Shown here one piece after another: positions 1 through 9,000 of a stretch of 28,675 bases of DNA. The stretch comes from an uncultured Lachnospiraceae bacterium (GTDB taxonomy: Bacteria; Bacillota; Clostridia; Lachnospirales; Lachnospiraceae). Where the stretch lies: positions 1-28,675 of the forward strand of contig UQAW01000049.1 in the NCBI GenBank assembly GCA_900539175.1. The letters are read 5' to 3'. A program made the position numbers and the translations under genes. Below the pieces are notes generated by a model. That model searched no databases. It was not told the origin of the DNA and was given only the letters and a program-made list of their open reading frames with translations. How positions within the stretch are numbered: the first letter of the stretch is position 1; every line of letters starts with the position of its first letter.

Positions 1-60
1 GTCCCAAAGTCATGCTTTTTCATGCAAGCATGAAACGCATAACCTTTTGACCCTGGTATC
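1..60 (-). repeat. Partial copy of a small palindromic repeat element (MITE-like), cut by the window edge
   Basis: The reverse complement of this stretch matches 5194-5250 at 56 of 57 positions, so the two copies are inverted relative to each other and bracket the dextranase gene and the broken lacI. The element end is GATACCAGGGTCAAAAGG, read leftward from base 60. Inside is a perfect hairpin, TTTCATGC-TT-GCATGAAA. Only this end is visible, so its full length can only be judged from the 5194-5309 copy. Confidence 0.75.
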
Positions 61-331
61 TTTATATACCAAAGTTTGCGGCAGGGAAGGCCAGCCACGC
101 ACAACTGATATGATCTATTATACCGTTCAAATACGAAAAGAGTCAACATTGTCGGCTGTAAAAATTAAGTATACCATACACAACACTTAATTATAAGATA
201 TGTACAAAAATCAGACAAAAAAGTTCTACATAATATATAGTGTTATAAAACACCAGTTGCAAAACCTGAAAATACCAGATATAAAACTTAGTAGATGGTT
301 GTGAAAAAAATTTATACTAGGAGAATATGAT
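61..331. other. Upstream intergenic region of the dextranase gene
   Basis: Apart from the promoter at 257-285, this AT-rich stretch contains an 8-bp perfect inverted repeat, AATTAAGT at 163-170 with ACTTAATT at 185-192, and a small hairpin GTGTT-ATA-AAACAC at 240-252 just upstream of the -35 box. Either could be a regulator site, but neither resembles the palindrome found at the transporter operon. No coding potential is seen. Confidence 0.4.
257..285 (+). promoter_or_regulatory. Predicted sigma-70/SigA promoter of the GH66 gene
   Basis: TTGCAA (257-262) is separated by 17 bases from TATAAA (280-285). This predicts a start near 292 and a leader of about 40 bases. The ribosome site is the ACTAGGAGAA stretch just before ATG 332. 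Both boxes are close to consensus with ideal spacing. Confidence 0.6.
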
Positions 332-3300
332 ATGAAAGGAAAAAAAATTTTGGCGGCGTCTTTGGGGGTTGCAATTGCTGTACAAACATTTCAAACAGTG
401 TTTGTTCCTGTAACTGTGGAGGCAGGTGTACATCAGGAATCAGTTTCTGTTTTTGTTGATATCTATACGGATAAGGCAATGTATGGTCCGGGTGATCCGG
501 TTGAAATAACAGTTAAACTGGAAAATCGTACACAGAGGAAGATTACAGCTCTGAGTATGCAGCCGATGCATCTTAATGAAAAGGTGGGAGTTCCGGTTGT
601 TGTTCCGTGTGAAGTGGATGAATTTTCTGATGGGGCAGCGAAGATCAACTGGACTGCACCGGATAAGGATTTTCAGGGATATTTGTTGGAGATTACTGCA
701 TTAACCGCTGATGGTACATATTTGGATAGCGGAAGTGTTGCGGTGGATGTATCTTCATCATGGACAAAATTTCCGCGATACGGTTATGTCCATGATTTTG
801 GAGAATATGCAGATGCACAGGACAAGATAGATGAGATGACGAAGTACCATATGAATGTAGTTGAATACTATGATTGGCAGTACCTGCATCATCAGCCTCT
901 GGCACCCGAGGAAATGCTGGAAAAGGGTTATTATGAGGATTGGTCTGGCAGAAAAATATATGTATCTGCGATTAAGGATTATATCAGCGCTGCCAAATCA
1001 GCCAATATGGTAAGTATGGCATATGATATGATTTACGCAGGCACAGATACTTTTTTTGAAGGTGAAGAAAATGAAGGTCATAGAAACTGGCAGATACATT
1101 TTAAAGAGGATAATGACCGGGGGAACGGTCCGTTCTATTTTACGATGGGTAGTTCGCCATCCGGAAACGGACACCTTTATTTTGTGAATCCGCTCAATAC
1201 AGAATGGCAAAATCACATTTTTAGTGAAATAAATAAGGTATTTGCCTATTTTGATTTTGATGGATGGCATGGAGATACAGTCGGAGACTGGGGTGAGATG
1301 ACAACCAGTCAGGGAGAGCCTTTGGGTTACACAGAGGATGGAGAACCGATTCATATGGTTCTGGATACATACACGCAATTCTTGAATGCTGCAAAATCAG
1401 CATTGGGGGATAGATATCTGACCTTTAATCCAGTAGGAGCAAAGGGAATTGAAAATGCCAATGTCAGTAACGTGGATGCGTTGTATACAGAATTCTGGCC
1501 GTGGGATCATGACAGATACTGGGATGGTGAAACGGAAGATGCCAATCGCTATGATACTTATGGTTCCCTTGCGAAGGAAGTGGAACGTTCTGCGATGGAA
1601 AGCGGCGGAAAATCACTTACAGTTAAAGCATATATTAATTACGGAGCTATGGATGGGTATATGAATACTCCGGCAGTAATATTGTCAAATGCGTCAGTAT
1701 TGGCAGCGGGAGGAAGTAAACTTGAAATTGGAAACGGAGATAGTATTCTGCATAAAGAATATTATCCGGATGACAAGGTTCCGATGAGTGATCAGTTAAA
1801 GGCACGAATGAGAAATATGTATGATTTTGAAGTGGCATATGAAAATCTTCTTCGGGATGGTCAGGAGACAACATCACAGATGGTAGTTACGGAGGGTTAT
1901 GTGAACAGCAGTGATGGACAGTCAGATACAATCTGGACCTATACAAGAAAAGGTAATGGCTATCAGATACTTCATATGATGAATCTGCTTGGAACAGATA
2001 ATCAGTGGCGTGACGAATACAAGGAAAAAGCAATTCCCGAAGCCGCAGAAAATATTCCGGTGAAATATTATTATACAGATGATGTAAATTCCGTTTATAT
2101 GGCTTCTCCGGATAGAAATAGTGGAAGTACGGAGGCGCTACAGTTTGAAAAAGGTGAAGATGAAAATGGGGCTTACGTTACTTTTGAAGTTCCGTCACTG
2201 GAATATTGGAACATGATTTATATGAGCAGTGAGGAAGCGACAGAACTGAATAACGCAAACACAAATATGCAGTATAAGATGACCTTTGAGGGTGAAGATT
2301 ACTATGAAGGCAATTTGTCGGAAGGACAGGCAGACTTGCAGCCGGGTGAAAGTATAGCTGTGGCAATTCCGGAAGGAATGAAAGAGGGTGAATATCAGCT
2401 TTCAATTGTTTCATGTGGAAATCGTCAGATCTACTATGTGGAAAAGAACGGGGAAGCAGCGGGAATATTGTCACGTACCGGAACTGGTTTTGGTATGAAC
2501 GAGATGACAGAGGACTATATGGAGGGATTGATTTCGCTGGCTGCCGGTGATGTTATCAAAATTTATGACAATGGTGTTGATGGAAGCGGTTATGGATGGG
2601 TCGATAAGCTTGTGTTGACGCTGAAGCGGCAGAATCAGACGGGTCAGCAGGAAACTTTAACACCTTATGTATATCCAGATGGAATGCTGTATAAAGTGGA
2701 AGGAGAATCTGGTGAAACATATGCAATGGATACTGTTGATAATCATCCGGAAGTAGGCATTTATGGAGAGGCCTCTGAGCACAAATTGATGAAAAATATT
2801 GGTCTGAATCAGGGATGGGTAACACTTACAATTCCGGAAGAAGTACCAGAAGATGATTATAAACTCGTGTTGAGTTATTCGAGCGGAAGCGATGGAAAAG
2901 TTAACGTGTGGGTAAACGATACGCAGTATACATTAGATTACAAACTGACGGATAAAACCTGGTCTTTTGCACCGGCGGAAATTTCCATTCCATCTGTAAA
3001 ACTCAAAGCTGGTGATAAGATTAAAATTCAGGATGCGAAGGAGAATTGTTGGATCTGGGTCGATTACATTTATCTGATGGAAGAGGAAAACGTGTGTTCG
3101 AAACTTCCGTTTGCTGATGTGGAAAAAGGTGACTGGTATTATGAGTATGTGGCAGCGGTATATGAGAGAGCTCTTATGACAGGTTTGGACAAAGACATTT
3201 TTGGACCGGCGGAGAATCTGTCAAGAGCACAATTGGCAGAAATTCTTTATCGTATGGAAGACACTCCGGAAGTTGTCTATACGAAAAAATTCCCGGATGT

Positions 3301-3652
3301 TTTGGATGATTTCTGGTATAGTGATGCAATTATGTGGGCCAGTGAAAATGACATTGTGACGGGATATGCTCATTCCGGAACGTTTGGACCGGCAGATTCT
3401 GTTACGCGTGAACAGATGGCAGTTATGATGTACCGTTATGCAAACTATAAGGACTGGGATGTGTCCGGGACGGTTTCTTTAGAGCGGTATCCGGATGGAG
3501 GTTCCGTAAGTGAATTTGCGAAAAAGGCTATGGAATGGGCTGTTGGAACTGGTATTATTACTGGAGAGGACGGAAAACTGAATCCACAGGGCAGGGTAAA
3601 TCGTGCTGTTTGCGCTACAATTATGACTAGAATGTGGGAAGTGTATCAATAA
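332..3652 (+). CDS. Secreted, SLH-anchored GH66 dextranase / cycloisomaltooligosaccharide glucanotransferase family enzyme
   Basis: This 1106-residue exported protein probably cuts alpha-1,6 linkages in dextran at the cell surface. It has an N-terminal signal sequence, then a beta-rich segment (about 33-145) and a GH66 barrel starting at FPRYGYVHDFGE. The likely nucleophile is Asp315 in FDGWHGDTVGDWG and the likely acid/base is Glu387 in YTEFWPW. Their spacing of 72 equals that between the known catalytic pair of characterised CITases. Two beta-sandwich carbohydrate-binding-like modules follow (about 648-770 and 785-917); the second resembles family 35. Three SLH repeats (about 924-1106) should bind the cell wall. 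The CBM35 inserted in the barrel of CITases is not seen, which favours a plain endodextranase over a cyclising enzyme, though sequence alone cannot settle this. It is monocistronic, with a terminator at 3719-3768. Confidence 0.88.
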   Translation: MKGKKILAASLGVAIAVQTFQTVFVPVTVEAGVHQESVSVFVDIYTDKAMYGPGDPVEITVKLENRTQRKITALSMQPMHLNEKVGVPVVVPCEVDEFSDGAAKINWTAPDKDFQGYLLEITALTADGTYLDSGSVAVDVSSSWTKFPRYGYVHDFGEYADAQDKIDEMTKYHMNVVEYYDWQYLHHQPLAPEEMLEKGYYEDWSGRKIYVSAIKDYISAAKSANMVSMAYDMIYAGTDTFFEGEENEGHRNWQIHFKEDNDRGNGPFYFTMGSSPSGNGHLYFVNPLNTEWQNHIFSEINKVFAYFDFDGWHGDTVGDWGEMTTSQGEPLGYTEDGEPIHMVLDTYTQFLNAAKSALGDRYLTFNPVGAKGIENANVSNVDALYTEFWPWDHDRYWDGETEDANRYDTYGSLAKEVERSAMESGGKSLTVKAYINYGAMDGYMNTPAVILSNASVLAAGGSKLEIGNGDSILHKEYYPDDKVPMSDQLKARMRNMYDFEVAYENLLRDGQETTSQMVVTEGYVNSSDGQSDTIWTYTRKGNGYQILHMMNLLGTDNQWRDEYKEKAIPEAAENIPVKYYYTDDVNSVYMASPDRNSGSTEALQFEKGEDENGAYVTFEVPSLEYWNMIYMSSEEATELNNANTNMQYKMTFEGEDYYEGNLSEGQADLQPGESIAVAIPEGMKEGEYQLSIVSCGNRQIYYVEKNGEAAGILSRTGTGFGMNEMTEDYMEGLISLAAGDVIKIYDNGVDGSGYGWVDKLVLTLKRQNQTGQQETLTPYVYPDGMLYKVEGESGETYAMDTVDNHPEVGIYGEASEHKLMKNIGLNQGWVTLTIPEEVPEDDYKLVLSYSSGSDGKVNVWVNDTQYTLDYKLTDKTWSFAPAEISIPSVKLKAGDKIKIQDAKENCWIWVDYIYLMEEENVCSKLPFADVEKGDWYYEYVAAVYERALMTGLDKDIFGPAENLSRAQLAEILYRMEDTPEVVYTKKFPDVLDDFWYSDAIMWASENDIVTGYAHSGTFGPADSVTREQMAVMMYRYANYKDWDVSGTVSLERYPDGGSVSEFAKKAMEWAVGTGIITGEDGKLNPQGRVNRAVCATIMTRMWEVYQ

Positions 3653-3993
3653 TCGGATAAAAAAGCTTTGTTGCTGAAGGGTTCCCCTGATTTCATATAT
3701 TTAAAGATTTCTTTTTTGAGCTTATTCAGGTGTTTTAAGATGAACATTCTGGATAAGCTTTGTTTTTATATCATGTAAAAAGAGTAATTTTTACTATTAA
3801 GAGTAGACTTTTGGAAAAAACTGATTTAAACTTAAGAAAAAGTATTAAAAATGTAATTTACATAATTGAAATCTTTGTTTGGTGCGGTCTTTTAGGGGCC
3901 AACATGTTATCTTGAGTTTCGCAATTGTCTGTAGATTAAAATTGTTGAAAGGAGCGTATAGATATATCCGTGTGAGTATATCTTAAAAAGTTT
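3653..3993. other. Intergenic region between GH66 and the broken lacI
   Basis: This stretch holds the GH66 terminator (3719-3768), a second small AT hairpin (GTAAAAA...TTTTTAC near 3776-3795) and the presumed promoter region of the lacI relic. A possible -35 TTGAGT near 3913 with an ATTAAA 17 bases later is weak. The only good Shine-Dalgarno (AAAGGAG near 3948) is about 40 bases from the ATG at 3994, too far to serve it, so the start site or expression of the relic is doubtful. Confidence 0.4.
3719..3768 (+). terminator. Rho-independent terminator after the GH66 gene
   Basis: An 11-bp stem, AGCTTATTCAG (3719-3729) with CTGGATAAGCT (3749-3759) including one G-U pair, is followed directly by TTGTTTTTAT. 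The 19-base loop is long for a terminator, but the T-tract is good. Confidence 0.6.
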
Positions 3994-5024
3994 ATGACAA
4001 TAAAAGAAATTGCTGTATTGACAGGTGTTAGCCCGACAACTGTAGCTAATGTGATTCATGGAAGAACTGGAAAGATGTCAAAAGAAACTTTGGAAAGAGT
4101 ATCCAGGGCACTGGAGGAACATAAGTATACAATCAATATGGGGGCCCGTGTTATTGGAAATTGTGGTTCACGGCTGATAGGGGTTATTGTGAATTATGCA
4201 AGACGAGAGACTATTAATGTTGCGCAGGAGCCATTTTATGGAGAAATTATAGGGCGCTTGAAAGGGAAATCAGGAAAAACGGTTACTATATGCTTTTATA
4301 TACGTCAGGAGGAATGGATGAAACAATTCGGTTTGCATCTTCCTGGAATGTGGAAGGGTTAATTTTGTTAGGCGTCCAGCCACAGGAAATAGAAAAGATT
4401 CGGGAATGGTTGAAAATGCCCGTTGTATACATTGATTCATATTATCCGGAAAAAGATGTTGAATTTGATAATGTGGGAATACAGGACTATGAAGGCAGTT
4501 ATGAAATGACACGTTATCTGATTCGTCAGGGGCATACAAAAATTGCCTTTCTTGCGGATGGGAAACCGTTGGCAGGGGTAGATTATGAGCGTTACAGGGG
4601 GTACTGTGATGCTTTGAGAGATCATATGGATTTGATGGACAGGGAAAAATCAGAAAACTATCACTATTTGCCTTTTGAAAAAAATATTCGTCATGAGATG
4701 TTGCGTCAATTTTGCAGGAAGCATATTCAAAATTATACGGCACTATTCTTTGCATCAGACTTTTATGCAATGGATGCTGTAAATCTTTTTTATACACAGG
4801 GGATAGAAGTTCCAAGGGATATTTCAGTAGTGGGGTTTGATGATAATATTTGTGCACAACAGTGCAGACCGCGGCTTACGACTGTGCGGCAATATATTTC
4901 TGAAAAGGGAAAGGCTGCGGTAGATAAAATCCTTCATATGATTCTGAACGAAAAAGAGGTCGTTCGAAATATACATCTTCCCGTTGAGTTGATTATAAGG
5001 GATAGTGTAAGCCCCAATAAATAG
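3994..5024 (+). pseudogene. LacI-family transcriptional regulator broken by a single-base frameshift
   Basis: The first frame (3994 onward) encodes a LacI helix-turn-helix, TIKEIAVLTGVSPTTVANVIHG. The frame from about 4254 to 5024 encodes the sugar-binding core, ending with the family signature DISVVGFDDN and RPRLTTVRQ. Reading gcg-ctt-gaa from 4254 gives ALEREIRKNGYYMLLYTSGG, which continues the N-terminal part and aligns with the intact paralogue at 11357-12376. Restoring one G to the GGG run at 4252-4254 would rebuild one protein of about 343 residues. As it stands, translation goes out of frame and stops at 4362. The gene may once have controlled the adjacent GH66 gene. The break could be a true mutation or an assembly error in a homopolymer. 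A fragment from the internal ATG at 4290 would lack the DNA-binding domain. Confidence 0.85.
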
Positions 5025-5056
5025 ATTACAATCTTGCAGTAAAAAGAGTAAATAAG

Positions 5057-5097
5057 TATGCCCTCTAGGCCAGCGAACGTAAGGTCTAGGGGGCATA
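5057..5097 (+). terminator. Strong hairpin after the lacI relic, likely terminator
   Basis: A 15-bp stem, TATGCCCTCTAGGCC (5057-5071) with GGTCTAGGGGGCATA (5083-5097), contains two G-U pairs and closes an 11-base loop. The following bases (TTGGTTG) are only modestly T-rich, so it may work as a terminator or as an RNA-stabilising hairpin. Confidence 0.55.
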
Positions 5098-5099
5098 TT

Positions 5100-5193
5100 G
5101 GTTGAAGGTGAATAAAATAATACAAGAATATTTTGTTAGTGCTGTTGGTGTTGTGTAATACGTGTTGAAAAACGAAAAAATACTAAATATTAT
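5100..5193 (+). repeat. First copy of a duplicated promoter region (second copy about 5956-6050)
   Basis: This stretch aligns with the sequence just upstream of the 1481-residue protein gene, sharing TTTTGTTAGTG, TGTTGGTGTT and TTGAAAAAC blocks in the same order. It carries its own promoter-like pair, TTGAAA (5165-5170), 17 bases, TATTAT (5188-5193). The palindromic element at 5194 begins directly after that -10 box. The homology resumes beyond the element, near 5348, and runs into the signal-peptide relic at 5391-5525. Confidence 0.65.
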
Positions 5194-5309
5194 GATACCA
5201 GGGTCAAAAGGTTATGCGTTTCATGCTTGCATGAAACAGCATGACTTTGGAATACGTAAAACACGAGAAAGTAGCCCGAATAGGGCGAAATACCTTTTGC
5301 CCCAACATC
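5194..5309 (+). repeat. Small non-coding palindromic element, MITE-like, about 116 bp
   Basis: The ends are imperfect inverted repeats: GATACCAGGGTCAAAAGGT at the left, and ACCTTTTGCCCCAACATC at the right, whose complement reads GATGTTGGGGCAAAAGGT. Inside are a hairpin TTTCATGC-TT-GCATGAAA and a second short palindrome, CCCGAATAGGG. The direct repeat ATATTAT lies immediately outside both ends (5187-5193 and 5310-5316), as a target-site duplication would. It is AT-rich, so chance is possible. The sequence interrupts the otherwise homologous duplicated promoter region, which supports insertion. The element has no coding capacity. The first 57 bases recur inverted at 1-60. Confidence 0.6.
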
Positions 5310-5390
5310 ATATTATTGATTTATAAAACAGCATGGTTTGGACTATCCTGGAAGAAGGCGTGGATATATGAAATCTATGGAGGAGAAGCA

Positions 5391-5525
5391 GTGTTAAACG
5401 TAGAAAAGTTTTGGTTGGTCATTTTGGCTTTTTTGTTACTTGTTATTGATGTAAATAGTCAATAGTCATGTGTATGCCTCATCTGGGATGCAGGAAAATA
5501 TTAGTACAGGAGAGTTATTATAAAG
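5391..5525 (+). pseudogene. Truncated duplicate of the 5' end of the 1481-residue secreted protein gene
   Basis: From GTG 5391 the translation VLNVEKFWLVILAFLLLVID matches the signal peptide of the protein at 6096 (VLNVKRFWALLLSFLLLVID). A 7-bp tandem duplication, AATAGTC at 5454-5460 and again at 5461-5467, creates a frameshift and a stop. Removing one copy restores NSHVYASSGMQENIST against NGYVYASSEMQEDIST in the intact gene. Homology fades by about 5525, where insertion-sequence debris begins. Only the export signal and a few following residues remain, so it cannot make a functional protein. Confidence 0.82.
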
Positions 5526-5527
5526 AA

Positions 5528-5905
5528 ATATGTCCGGGAGGAATATGCCTCCAGCCGCTATGTTATGGGTCTGCTTTATCTTTTTTTGCAGACTTTCGGT
5601 CTCTGCCTTTTCAATGGCGGATGCTTTTGTCACCGTAAATGCAACAGGTATCTCATATGTCGCATTCGCTATAAGGTGCAGGCGAAAGCCAGACCATTGC
5701 AAGTTGGGCTGGATGTTATTTTCAGCTACCAGGGTATTAAGATCCTTCTCTCCTTTTAGCAGCTCTATTACAAGGTCTGATTTAACTTTTGCACTAAAAT
5801 TTCTTCTTTGTTTGAACATGGTAATGAAGCCTTTCATTCATACTGATTTTAGTATACCAGACTCATTAAAATATGTCCGAAAAAGTGTCTTAATTTATGA
5901 GACTA
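5528..5905 (-). mobile_element. Chimeric insertion-sequence relic (IS3-type OrfA start fused to another transposase fragment)
   Basis: On the minus strand from about 5819, MFKQRRNFSAKVKSDLVIEL followed by LKGEKDLNTLVAENNIQPN reads like the first 40 residues of an IS3-family OrfA (helix-turn-helix part). At about 5700 it switches to GFRLHLIANATYEIPVAFTV and then TKAS, which resembles the catalytic region of a DDE transposase of the IS1182 or IS4 sort. No complete transposase, DDE triad or OrfB is present. The likely OrfA-side end lies near 5870-5905 (TGTCCGAAAAAGTGTC on the plus strand). A TGTCC also occurs at the other end near 5531. It is dead and lies between the relic and intact copies of the duplicated gene start, so it may have taken part in the duplication. 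Confidence 0.6.
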
Positions 5906-6018
5906 TTATAATAGATAATAACTAACCTCTTCTTTACAAAAGGTGATAAAGTCTTTGGTGAAAGTAAATAAGAATATGAAAATGTTTTGTTAGTGTTGTT
6001 GGTGTTACAAAACATCTA

Positions 6019-6047
6019 TTGAAAAACTAAACGATACCAAGTAATTT
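6019..6047 (+). promoter_or_regulatory. Possible promoter of the 1481-residue secreted protein operon
   Basis: TTGAAA (6019-6024), 17 bases, TAATTT (6042-6047). The same -35 with a better -10 occurs in the duplicated copy at 5165-5193. Just upstream is a 9-bp perfect inverted repeat, ATGTTTTGT (5982-5990) with ACAAAACAT (6007-6015), which the duplicate copy lacks on its right arm. It could be a regulator site. Confidence 0.45.
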
Positions 6048-6095
6048 TAATCGTGAAGGAAGGAGTTGGACATAGATGTGTTGTGAGAGGAGGAT

Positions 6096-9000
6096 ATGGT
6101 ATTGAATGTAAAAAGGTTTTGGGCGCTTCTTTTATCTTTTTTGCTACTTGTCATTGATGTGAATGGTTATGTGTATGCCTCATCAGAGATGCAGGAAGAT
6201 ATTAGCACAGATGTATTGACGCAAAAGGATTTGGATTTGAATAGTGGAACACAGGAAACAGATGCTGCAAATAGTGATATTGAGAGTTATTCGATTAATA
6301 CAGGCTCACCGCTTCCGAAATTGGAGGAAATCGGCAGGTATTCACTTGCTCCAAAAAACGGGCTTCAGATTCTGAATAATATGCCTGGCGCTGGTGTTGA
6401 ACTAGTCGATACGGGCGCGAGATATACGGACGGAGGTTGGGCGTATGATTATGAGGGAGGATGCGATCAGGAAACTCCGCATGATGTTGACGAGGCCATA
6501 AGAAGTGGTGAATGGGGTGAGGCTATAAAGCATTGTGTATATAGTTCCATGCGTGCACAGAATGATGGAGATATACGATTCGGCGCTTTGGCGATTGCGT
6601 TTCAGGGAAGTGAGATTCCGACGACCGAGTTCGAACAAAAAGATTATCATGCAGGATGGAACACCCAGGATTTAAGCTTAGATACTACAGAAATGTGGGT
6701 GGAACTGAAATATACCCATGTGGGTTATTATAAGGATAGGTTGATTAATGCGAAGGTTAAAATTAGTGTGACACCGTCTAAGAATCGAAATTCAGATGCG
6801 AGACAAGACCAGGAGGGCGAATGGGAGGACGGTTATGGAGGCTGGTTTTACCGTGGGGAATATGTTCCAATGATACAGGTCAGCGCAAGCCTTTACCGAG
6901 GATGGGTATGGCAAAACATAGAACAGTTTCATGTGGATCTTGAATTTTATTATGCAGATGATATGAATATGGAGCAGTCTATTTCTCTGGGAAGTGATAC
7001 AGCGGACTATGGTAATGTTCAAGAGGATTATTATGTTATCAATTCGCTGAATCCGGAAGGTATTGCCGGAGGAGAAGGGTTTGATCAGTGGGCTCACTAC
7101 AAAGGACCTGAGTATGTTTTGCCAGATGCAAATCAGATTGCAAAGGCCTATAAAGTAGCTACATATATAGCAGGAACAGAGATGCAATCAAATATTAAAG
7201 ATTCCTATAGCTATATAGATCAAACAGATGGCAGAGAGGTAACCCAGTACGCATATAATGGCGGTTCGGATCTCTGGTATGATGATGCTATCGGTGCCCC
7301 AGGCTGGGCGCAGAATTCTGTTATGCTCTTGCCTAAGAAAACAACCAGATTGTCCTTTACTCTGGGACAGTTGGAACGTCCGCCCTGGAGTGTAGATGCA
7401 AGCTTTACTCCAGATAATAGATATTTGCAGCATACGGATATTATGTGGGCAACGATAAGCACAGATCCCTTTAGTATAACCCGGGTTGAAACAGAAGTGA
7501 AAAAAGTTTGGCCGGATGAAGCGACGAAGAATAAATATCAGTCTGTTACTCTTGCATTGTCTGTTCAGGGATTCAAAGATATAGATAATGAAGAGAATCC
7601 TGCAGCAACGTCTCGTTTAGAAGCAGAAAGCGGGCAACTATTCCCGGTGCCGGGGACAACGGATCAGCCAACTGTAGTTGTGGAAGAGAATAATCATGTT
7701 TCTAATAATAGGTATGTGAAAAATATTGGAAAAAGCCAGGGAGCTGTTCAACTTACGATACCAGAGAATGTAGCAGAAGGTGATTATAAACTACGGTTCG
7801 GTTATTCATCTAGTACAGATGGGGCAGTTTCGGTTCGCGTTGCTGATACAGAGCATAGAGTTGAATATAGCATGACTGATTACAGTGAGGACGATCAGAA
7901 ATGGCAGAATTTTTGCGGCGGCACAATTGAACTTTCTGGTATTCATTTAAAACCAGGTGATATAATTCAGATATCTGACGCAGAAGATGCCTGTTATATT
8001 TGGCTGGATTATGTAGACCTGATTCGTCAGGAGACGACGAAAATACCGTTGGGTGCCCCTGTAACACTGGGTAGTAACAGCAACTGGACAGGAAGCTTTA
8101 ATCAGGTGATGAGTCTGCCTGATGCGACTGCTATGTATGGGCTTGAAAATCCTGAATATGTGCTGGAAGAGATAAAAGTTATAGATTCCGATGGCAACGA
8201 AGCGCCTGCATCACAATTTGAAACGGAGTGGACGCTGCAAGAAGATTCAGTAACGAAAAAGTACACATTTACTTTTGTTAATAAAACGAAAGTAAATAAG
8301 GTTGTTTATGTACAAGCTGGTGATGACCCAACGGCTTATACACCAAGCGATGTTACAATCACAAAGGCTGCACTTATCTCTGATCAGACTGATAACCCTT
8401 CAGCTGTTTCGAATACGGCAAACCCAGCTCAGTTGGATATTAAAGCTCCGAGTCCAAATCAAAAGTATGTCTATGAAATTGAAGGAATAACCAAGGGCGG
8501 TGGTCAGTCTTTAGCAAGTGGCAGTACACTGACGGTTTACTCTTACCAAGCAACCCAAAAAGTCTATGTCTTTGATTACGGATTAAAGTCGGATCTTGCC
8601 AAGACAAATGACAACAACGGTCTGTTCCAGGACGGTGTATTCTTTAACAAAGAGGCACAGAACACAACAGACTACAAAACTTTGGCAACGTTAGGGACAA
8701 TTTCTGATAATGGTGCAACACCGCAAACCGATATTACTGCGGATCTGAATGGTGTTACAATCAACGATGATGGTTCAGCTTATGGCTCTGTAATATTTGA
8801 ACCAAAAGGTTTTATGAGTCAGGTTGAGAATTACAACTATACTGCAAACATTGCAAAAGTAAATACTGTTTTTGATGCGGCTGATCCGGAGAATGGTACG
8901 GTTGTCAATGGTACAATCAAAGTAATGCCGGCAAGTGTGGTTTACTATGAAGATAACTTCAATTCCGGCACACAGACTAATGACAGCAGTATGAAAATTG

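Noticed and set aside
163..192. AATTAAGT...ACTTAATT inverted repeat as the GH66 operator
   Set aside because: It lies about 70-90 bases upstream of the -35 box, is AT-only apart from two bases, and does not match the transporter operator. It is not enough to call a regulatory site.
5241..5465. 74-codon plus-strand open frame across the palindromic element and into the duplicate signal peptide
   Set aside because: Its first half is translated repeat sequence, and its second half is the frameshifted relic of the 6096 gene start. There is no good ribosome site at its ATG.
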